This document shows positions 57,812 to 64,000 of a DNA stretch of 64,000 bases, in pieces. The stretch is from Mesorhizobium huakuii. Lineage in GTDB: Bacteria > Pseudomonadota > Alphaproteobacteria > Rhizobiales > Rhizobiaceae. The notes below the pieces were generated by a model, which saw nothing but the letters and a program-made list of their open reading frames with translations, did not search any database and was not told the origin of the DNA. How positions within the stretch are numbered: position 1 is the stretch's first letter; each line of letters begins with the position of its first letter. The position numbers and the translations under genes were made by a program. The DNA is taken from assembly GCF_014189455.1 (NCBI RefSeq), contig NZ_CP050296.1, positions 4,336,001-4,400,000 on the forward strand. The letters are read 5' to 3'.

Positions 57812-59584
57812 ATGAGCGAGAATCGCAAGCTCGCCGCAATCCTGGCTGCAGATGTGGTCGGATACAGCCGGCTCGCAAGCGCGGACGAAGATCGTACCTT
57901 AGCGAGGTTGCGGGCGCTGCGCAGCGACCTGATCGATCCGATCATCGCAGTGCACAACGGACATGTGATCAAGCGCACCGGGGATGGGGCGCTGGTTGAG
58001 TTCCGCAGTGTGGTGGATGCCGTGCGCTGCGCCATCGAGGTTCAGAACGGTATGGTCGAGCGCAATGCCGGCGTGCCGCAGGACCGCCGCATCGAGTTCA
58101 GGATCGGCATCCATCTGGGGGATGTGGTCGAAGAAAGCGACGGCGACCTGATGGGCGACGGCGTCAACATCGCCTCGCGTTTGGAGGGCGTCGCGGCGCC
58201 CGGCGCCATTTGCCTGTCCGAGGATGCCTATCGCCAGGTCAGGGCGAGGCTCGACCTCTCGGTCAGCGATCTCGGCAGCACGCAGCTCAAGAACATCGCC
58301 GAGCCGATCCGGGTCTATTCGCTGCAAGTCGGCAACGCCGGGACCAAGGTGGCCACGACCTTGGAAACCGCGACGAACCGGCCGGCGACGGCAGCGCCGC
58401 CCAAGCTGTCGATCGCCGTCCTGCCGTTCGCCAACATGAGCGGTGACGCCGAACAGGACTACTTCGCCGACGGCATCTCCGAAGACATCATCACGGCGCT
58501 GTCCAAACTGTCGCAGCTCTTTGTCATCGCACGCAATTCGTCATTCACCTTCAAGGGCCAGAACGTCCATGTGCAGGAGGTGGGCACGAAGCTCGGCGTG
58601 CGGCATGTGCTCGAGGGCAGCGTACGCAAGTCGGGGAACAGGGTGCGCATCACCGCGCAGCTCATCGATGCAATTTCGGGCGGCCATCTCTGGGCGGAGC
58701 GGTTCGATCGCGACCTGACCGACATATTCGCCGTGCAGGACGACGTGACGCAGCAGATCGTCGGTGCGCTGGCGCTCAACCTGACAGATGGCGCCCGTCT
58801 GCGGCTGGCGCCGGAGCACTCGCGCAACACGGAGGCGTATGACTGTTTCCTGCGCGGGCGGGAGCTGTGGCACCGGCTGACGCAGGACACGAACACCGCA
58901 GCCCGCGACCTCTTGCAACGTGCCACCGAGCTGGACCCGAACTTTGCCTCTGCTTACGCTTTCCTCGCCCTCACGCACGGCGTCGATTACCTGAACAGGT
59001 GGGGTGCGTCACCGCCGGAATCGATGGTGCAAGCGGAAGAGGCCGCAACGCGGGCGGTAACGCTGGATGACAGCGATCCCTGGGCGCACTGGGCGCTGGC
59101 GATAGCCAGGCTGTACACACGACGGCACGATGAGGCCCTCGACGAGGTCGAGCGCGCACTGGTCCTCAATCCGAACTTCGCCGAAGCGCATGTCTGCCGC
59201 GGCGAAACGCTGTATTACTCCGGCAGAGCCGAGGAGGCCCTCGAGAGCTTCGCCCGGGGAAAGACCCTGAACCCATACTTTCCGGATGTGCTTCTGCACT
59301 TCCAGGCTTTGGCGTTGTTTCAACTGGGAAGGTACGACGAGGCCGTCGACCTCTTGCGCCAACGGCTGGCTCGCAACGCTGTCACCGACGTCTCGCGCGC
59401 GCTTCTGGCCGCCAGCTACGGCCATCTGGGCCGTTTGGAGGAGGCCCGCGCGGCATGGCAGGAGCTGCTTCGCGTCAATCCCAATTATTCGCTGGAATAC
59501 CGTCGCAAAGTCTTGCCTTACAAGAACCCTGCCGATTTCGAACGCATGGTCGACGGCCTCCGCAAGGCCGGTGTGGTGCAATGA
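57812..59584 (+). CDS. Class III adenylate/guanylate cyclase with TolB-like and TPR regions
   Basis: 590 residues. The cyclase domain (1 to about 175) reads ILAADVVGYSRLASADEDR, with KRTGDGALVEF for the second metal site and GDGVNIASRLEGVA. After a linker, a TolB-like N-terminal region starts at LSIAVLPFANMSGDAEQDYF (about 195), and four or five TPR units cover about 340-590. This architecture is expanded in Mesorhizobium and its relatives. There is no transmembrane helix. It is divergent from the larger cyclase with 240 bp between them; what each senses is unknown. Confidence 0.9.
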   Translation: MSENRKLAAILAADVVGYSRLASADEDRTLARLRALRSDLIDPIIAVHNGHVIKRTGDGALVEFRSVVDAVRCAIEVQNGMVERNAGVPQDRRIEFRIGIHLGDVVEESDGDLMGDGVNIASRLEGVAAPGAICLSEDAYRQVRARLDLSVSDLGSTQLKNIAEPIRVYSLQVGNAGTKVATTLETATNRPATAAPPKLSIAVLPFANMSGDAEQDYFADGISEDIITALSKLSQLFVIARNSSFTFKGQNVHVQEVGTKLGVRHVLEGSVRKSGNRVRITAQLIDAISGGHLWAERFDRDLTDIFAVQDDVTQQIVGALALNLTDGARLRLAPEHSRNTEAYDCFLRGRELWHRLTQDTNTAARDLLQRATELDPNFASAYAFLALTHGVDYLNRWGASPPESMVQAEEAATRAVTLDDSDPWAHWALAIARLYTRRHDEALDEVERALVLNPNFAEAHVCRGETLYYSGRAEEALESFARGKTLNPYFPDVLLHFQALALFQLGRYDEAVDLLRQRLARNAVTDVSRALLAASYGHLGRLEEARAAWQELLRVNPNYSLEYRRKVLPYKNPADFERMVDGLRKAGVVQ

Positions 59585-59621
59585 CAAATGAGGCCATGCG
59601 GCCGGGTCAGACGCCAGAGGC

Positions 59622-61001
59622 TCACCGATAGATCGCCTGGCCGATCTTGCGCCATCGGGCGTTTTCGCGAACCAGTTTCAGGTCGTCGGTCGTCTCGGCA
59701 AAAGTCCGCAAACGATATTGCCGGAGCAGGTCGGGGAAGAGCGCCCCTTCCGGCAGGATGGCAAGCTGCTCGCGGACCGAGATCTTTTCATCGATGACCC
59801 GCATCCCCCAGGCATTTTCCCGAACCTGCAGCTCCGCAGCCAGATCGCGCTCTTCCAGCACGTTTTCGTCTAGCGCAGCCAGCAGGATCTGATGGAAAAG
59901 CGCGACATAGCCAATCTGTCTCAGGCCGCCCACAACCCGCACCCGCGGCAATATGGCTAGGACGAGGAACGTCAGGAACAGGTTCGGCAGCAGCAGTCCG
60001 TCCAGCAGCGCCTGCTTGAGATGCGGCCGCTCGAACGGGATGGAAAGACCATGCGGCCTGTCGGGTTCGATCAGGTGCCTGTTCTCGAGGACGAGCTTGC
60101 GCACGCGCTGCTCGCGGATGCCCCAGAAATAGTCCGTGGTGTTGGGCAGGAACCTGCCGAAGGGTCCCGATGCGGCCTTTTGCAAGGCATGGTCGAGACG
60201 CTGGCGTCTTGCGGGCTCAATCAGCAGCCTGGCAAGAAGGCTGCCGTCATGCTCCAGATGCCGCGCCATGGCGGAAGCGGCGAGCCGATCGTCGATGAAA
60301 ACCGGCCGGGCCATGTCGGAACGATCCCAACTTGCGACCAGATCCTCATTGAGTTCTGTCAGCGCATCGGCGGCGGTTCCAAACACCTTGTCCTGACTGG
60401 CAAGCAGTGTGCCCAGCCAGCGGCTGGCATCCGTTTCATCGCCCACCGCTTCGAGCGCGGGCTTGTTGAGGGAGACGGGACCGGCCGCGCAGGTGCTTTT
60501 GCGGCACAGTTTGTGGCGCCCCATGCCAAACAGATTGACCTTGTCGTCGCCGACATCAAGCCATCCCGGCCCTTCCTTGCCTATTGTTTCCATGGTCATT
60601 GTCGTTCCCATGAAGCAGAAGAAGGCCGACAGCCCGTTTTCGACAGCGCCGAGCCAGGCAAGGAGGAGGGCATCGAAGGTGATCCGGTCCATCAGAAGCA
60701 GGCAGTGCAGGCCGGACTGGACAACCGGTCTGTGCTCGAACTCGTCGAGTGCCTTGCCGATCGCCTCAGGCGGCATGATCGCGCCGAGGCGCTGATGCAG
60801 GACTTCGCGCAGGATCGAACGGGCAGCGATCGCCGGCCCCGATGCAGGCCTTGCCAGCGGCCGCCACAGATGGCGGGCGTAATCGGAAACCGGTGCATTC
60901 CAGTTTAGCTCGATGTCGCGCACGACTTCAGGGCACAGCCGCGACAGGACAGCCAGAATTTCCGCCGGAGGCGTAGGGGTTGGGTCAGAGACGGCGGTCA
61001 T
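59622..61001 (-). CDS. Protein of unknown function, 459 residues
   Basis: A long, uninterrupted and codon-coherent gene that I do not recognise. Visible features: a cysteine pair in HKLCRKSTCAAG (about 165), a hydrophobic stretch LLLPNLFLTFLVLAILPRVRVVGG (part of it about 340-360) that could be membrane-associated, and many Leu/Arg-rich helices. There is no signal peptide or known motif. It is convergent with the TPR cyclase (37 bp) and followed on the same strand by nothing related; the GNAT gene lies 92 bp upstream on the same strand in transcription order reversed. Confidence 0.7.
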   Translation of the reverse strand: MTAVSDPTPTPPAEILAVLSRLCPEVVRDIELNWNAPVSDYARHLWRPLARPASGPAIAARSILREVLHQRLGAIMPPEAIGKALDEFEHRPVVQSGLHCLLLMDRITFDALLLAWLGAVENGLSAFFCFMGTTMTMETIGKEGPGWLDVGDDKVNLFGMGRHKLCRKSTCAAGPVSLNKPALEAVGDETDASRWLGTLLASQDKVFGTAADALTELNEDLVASWDRSDMARPVFIDDRLAASAMARHLEHDGSLLARLLIEPARRQRLDHALQKAASGPFGRFLPNTTDYFWGIREQRVRKLVLENRHLIEPDRPHGLSIPFERPHLKQALLDGLLLPNLFLTFLVLAILPRVRVVGGLRQIGYVALFHQILLAALDENVLEERDLAAELQVRENAWGMRVIDEKISVREQLAILPEGALFPDLLRQYRLRTFAETTDDLKLVRENARWRKIGQAIYR

Positions 61002-61093
61002 CGGTCCCGTCTAGCCGCTTGCGGTGCAAACGCCAAGGGAGACTGGACTTGGTGGATGCGGCCGGCCAGATCATCAACTCGATCAGCCAAGGT

Positions 61094-61612
61094 TTAGAAC
61101 CGCAGCCGGGCCATGCTCAGGAGGTCGTGGTACTGCCCGTCGGTAAAACCGGCCTTCACATGCCGGCCTTCAACCTCGAAGCCGTGGCTTGAGTAGAGAC
61201 GGATGGCCGGTTCGTTGTCGGCATAGACGGTCAATTCGACCCGCTTCAGGGCGCGCCAGTTATCGGCCACGTCAAGCAATGCGCCAAGTATGGCAGAGCC
61301 GATGCCCTTGCCGACAAAGCCATCGTCAAGGCCGATATTGATCTCGCCGATATGCGAACGGCGCGGCGAACCCTGCACGACCAGGCTGCCATGGCCGACG
61401 ACCTTGCCGTCCAACTCGGCGACGATCCAGGTGGTTTCCTGGCCGGACTTGGCGATGCGCCGCTCCACCTGCTCCACCATCTCGAAGGGCATCCTGAGCG
61501 TGCCCCAGCGGAAGCCCGGCATGTTGAAGATGGCGCAAAGCGCCTCCGCATCGCTTGGCCGTATGGCGCGGAGCTGCGGCTGGATTTTCTCGGAAGAGGT
61601 CGTGCTGGTCAT
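61094..61612 (-). CDS. GNAT-family N-acetyltransferase
   Basis: 172 residues. The acetyl-CoA-binding motif A is visible in INIGLDDGFVGKGIGSAILG (the Q/R-x-x-G-x-G/A form is GKGIGS), followed by ELTVYADNEPAIRLYSSHGFE, which is the conserved motif B with the late Tyr. It resembles the L-amino-acid/phosphinothricin-type acetyltransferases, but the acceptor cannot be named. ATG 61612 is the only good start. A double-hairpin repeat lies just upstream of it. Confidence 0.87.
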   Translation of the reverse strand: MTSTTSSEKIQPQLRAIRPSDAEALCAIFNMPGFRWGTLRMPFEMVEQVERRIAKSGQETTWIVAELDGKVVGHGSLVVQGSPRRSHIGEINIGLDDGFVGKGIGSAILGALLDVADNWRALKRVELTVYADNEPAIRLYSSHGFEVEGRHVKAGFTDGQYHDLLSMARLRF

Positions 61613-61627
61613 GGCGTTCCCGGCTAC

Positions 61628-61729
61628 AGCAATTCCAGGAAAAGTGTGAGCGGTTTTCCGCCCGGAATTGCGTCAGAACAAAGTGATAGAGCAGTTCGCC
61701 GTTTCCTTGAAACGGTGAAATGCTCTAAG
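61628..61729. repeat. Double-hairpin intergenic repeat of the rhizobial type
   Basis: Two hairpins in tandem: AATTCC/GGAATT with inner GGAAAA/TTTTCC (61631-61669), then AGAGCA/TGCTCT with inner CCGTTTC/GAAACGG (61688-61726). From memory, this sequence pattern is widespread between genes in Mesorhizobium and related genomes. It lies between the GNAT and membrane-protein genes. Confidence 0.75.
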
Positions 61730-61787
61730 GCAATCGGCCCGGCACGATGCACCGGACGTCACCTGAAAATCCAGCTATCTCTGCAGC

Positions 61788-62612
61788 CTATGCCGCCGAT
61801 TGCGAGCCAAAATAGCGGGAGGCGGCGTAGAGTTTGAAGACGCCGCTGATGCCGATCCAGCCAAAAAGGGCGAGCCAGCACAACGTCCTGGTCGCCGCCC
61901 AGTCGATCCGGTGCACCGCAGCGTCGGTGATGACGAGGCCAAGGATTGCAAGCAGGCCAACCAGAAACTGTGCCAGGCCGAGCACCAGCAGTTCCTCGCG
62001 CGGCGCGCCTTTCCAGGCGAGGTATGTGCCGCCGGCGCCGGCGAGGAAGATGGCGCTGTAGACCTGGCCGTGGAAGGGATCGACGGGCCACGGCCAGCTG
62101 CTGCTGACCACCCGGGGGAACAGCAACATGCCGACGCCGTAGAGCCCAAGGATCGCCGTTTCCGCCAGCATGTAGCCGCGCCATGCGGGATTCAGGGTCA
62201 CGCCTTTTGCCGAAGGACGGGCCCTGGCCCACCACAGGAACAGCCCGGATACCGCGGCCGAGGCTAGATAGACCAGGAACCAAAGCCAGGCCGCTTTTCG
62301 TTCGAAGTTGAAATAGCCGAGATTGATCAACGAAACCGCCGACACGATGACGGTGAAGATGAAGGCCATGACGAGCACCAGCCTGCCGGGCGACCAGCGA
62401 TTCCAGAACAAGAGCGCCGCCATCACCGCCATTTCGGCGGTGTAGAAGCCGCCGAGGAAGCGGGCACTGAATGGCGTGACGGGCCAGGGCCAGCGCGGCT
62501 TGACCAGCGCCGGCGCGAAAAACAGGCCGGCGCCCACGATCAGGACGATGATGACCCCAGCGGAGAAAATGCGCAGGGCTGCTGGAAATGGCGGGTTGTC
62601 GGACGTCTGCAT
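61788..62612 (-). CDS. Integral membrane protein of unknown function
   Basis: 274 residues with about eight hydrophobic segments arranged as two similar halves, each containing a PWPVxPF phrase (RWPWPVTPFSARFLGGFYTAE and SSWPWPVDPFHGQVYSAIF, the first quoted in part). This internal duplication suggests a two-repeat membrane fold. I recognise no named family. ATG 62612 has GGGGG about eight bases upstream; a TTG at 62627 is less likely. It is divergent from the cyclase at 62804. Confidence 0.72.
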   Translation of the reverse strand: MQTSDNPPFPAALRIFSAGVIIVLIVGAGLFFAPALVKPRWPWPVTPFSARFLGGFYTAEMAVMAALLFWNRWSPGRLVLVMAFIFTVIVSAVSLINLGYFNFERKAAWLWFLVYLASAAVSGLFLWWARARPSAKGVTLNPAWRGYMLAETAILGLYGVGMLLFPRVVSSSWPWPVDPFHGQVYSAIFLAGAGGTYLAWKGAPREELLVLGLAQFLVGLLAILGLVITDAAVHRIDWAATRTLCWLALFGWIGISGVFKLYAASRYFGSQSAA

Positions 62613-62803
62613 GGAAAGGGCCCCCAAAAGGTGAATACCCGTGGATCATCATAGTGCCGCTTGCGGTCGGATGGAAATCGAGCTGTCACCAGGTTTATCT
62701 ATTCGAATGGCCGTACGGTCCGTTTCGACGTAAAATGGCAGACTCGGACCAAGGAGCGGTCCGGTCAACACGCCTCGGGAGGCACATTTTCCGGAGCCTG
62801 CAC

Positions 62804-64000
62804 GATGAACGAAGCACAGGATCTGTTCTCGCTTCTGCGGCAATCGACCGATGTCGATCCACGGGCAATCGACGCGATCAAGCGAACCATCGCCGAGGGC
62901 GAGGATCGCGAGCTTTGCCGCATCAATGTGCCGGCCTTCGCCGGCAAGCATGGCCTCGACGAGGAGCGCGCCATAGGCGCCTTTCTCCATGCGGCGCGGG
63001 TGGGCATCTTCGACATTTCCTGGAATGTTCTGTGCCCCGGCTGTGGCGGCGTGCTCGACACCAACGCCACGCTGAAAACCTTGCAGAAGGACGAATACAC
63101 CTGCGCGCTGTGCTCCGAGGGCTATTCGCCGACCCTCGACGAGATGGTCGAGGTGACATTCACCGTCAGTCCCCGCATGCGCAGGATTGCCGCCCATAAT
63201 CCACACGAACTGCCGTTGATGGAATATTTCCGGCAGATCTACTGGGCGTCCGGCGTCGATCTGCCGGATGAGGATTTCGCGAAAACGATCGAAGCGTTCT
63301 CGTTGGAGGATATCGAGCTTGCGCCCGGTGAAAAGGCGGTCCTGCCCATACAGCTTCCATCCGAATTCATCATTGTCTTCGAGCCGGTCACCCATTCAGC
63401 GCAGTTCATCGACGTGAAGGGCGAACCGACAAAGGAGCGCCGAAGCCTCTCTTTGGTCTTCGACCGCGACCATGTCCAGAACCAGACGCTGGAGATGCAA
63501 CCCGGCCCGTTGCGCATTTCGCTGGAAAACAGGACCGACACCCGCGTGCTGCCGACGGTCTTCATCGCCGGCCAGGCATTGCATGATCTCCTGGGCAAAC
63601 GCCGGCCCTTCCTCACCGCCAAGCGCCTGCTCACCAACCAGACGTTTCGCGATCTCTATCGCACGGATACGCTCGACATCAACCAGCGCCTGAAGATCAC
63701 CAGCCTGACCTTCCTGTTCACCGACCTGCGCGGATCGACCGCGCTTTACGAGCGGGTGGGCGACCTTTCGGCCTTCGATCTCGTACGCGCGCATTTTCAG
63801 GTTCTGCACGAGATCGTCGCGGCGGAGGCAGGCGCGGTGGTGAAGACGATCGGTGATGCGGTGATGGCGACTTTCGCGACGCCCGATCGTGCGATTGCTG
63901 CGGCCCTCAGGATGCGCGATGCCATGCGTGCGCTCAACGAAAAGAGCGGGCGCGAGGATCTGCTGCTCAAGATCGGAATCCATGCCGGCCCCTGCATTGC
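62804..64000 (+). CDS. Class III nucleotidyl cyclase with N-terminal DUF5939-like region (3' end outside window)
   Basis: At least 399 codons, open to the window edge. ATG 62804 has GGAG nearby. The N-terminal 280 residues contain a zinc-ribbon-like CPGC...CALC pair (about 85-110) and resemble the DUF5939 region found before some cyclase domains. The cyclase domain starts near residue 305 with TFLFTDLRGSTALYERVGD and VVKTIGDAVMATF, giving both metal sites. The sequence stops within the conserved KIGIHAGPC block, so the end of the domain is not seen. It is the third class III cyclase in 10 kb. Confidence 0.85.

Overview
This 64 kb window looks like chromosome of a Mesorhizobium-type alphaproteobacterium (order Hyphomicrobiales). 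This is inferred from the high GC content, the katG/oxyR pair, several class III nucleotidyl cyclases, HisJ/opine-type amino-acid ABC transporters, NodS/NodB-like domains and a double-hairpin intergenic repeat typical of rhizobia. No tRNA, rRNA, phage gene, IS element or CRISPR array was seen.

Region 1 (0-13 kb) is ordinary housekeeping and stress DNA: a Ca2+/H+ antiporter, LysR regulator, methyltransferase and small membrane protein; divergent oxyR and katG with a candidate OxyR site; aquaporin Z; an RsmB-type rRNA methyltransferase; a PaaI-type thioesterase coupled to an MTA/SAH nucleosidase; a MarR regulator with paired palindromes; and guaA.

Region 2 (13-27.6 kb) is a surface-protein locus. 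A 3,555-residue VCBS/cadherin-like adhesin is followed directly by its type I secretion ABC exporter and HlyD-type adaptor. Its core is 12 almost identical 315-bp repeats, flanked by blocks of six and five 351-bp repeats.

Region 3 (28-48 kb) is metabolic. It starts with arginase and ornithine cyclodeaminase, divergent from an Lrp/AsnC regulator. Two HisJ/opine-type ABC uptake operons follow, one on each side of a Rieske oxygenase island (Rieske protein, reductase, aminotransferase, FAD-linked dehydrogenase, and a DUF2817 hydrolase fused to an ABC ATPase). The first operon and its surroundings are visibly damaged: an ornithine cyclodeaminase remnant, a LysR gene with an in-frame stop, a permease and a binding protein each missing one base, and a Rieske gene with one extra A. 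The second operon reads intact. Together the genes suggest uptake and breakdown of a basic amino-acid or opine-like, possibly methylated or N-acylated, compound; this is inference.

Region 4 (48-64 kb) holds an SDR remnant, a large MscS-family channel, a NodS-like methyltransferase/NodB-like deacetylase fusion, a peroxiredoxin, three class III cyclases of different architecture (the last cut by the window edge), a GNAT acetyltransferase and two proteins of unknown function.
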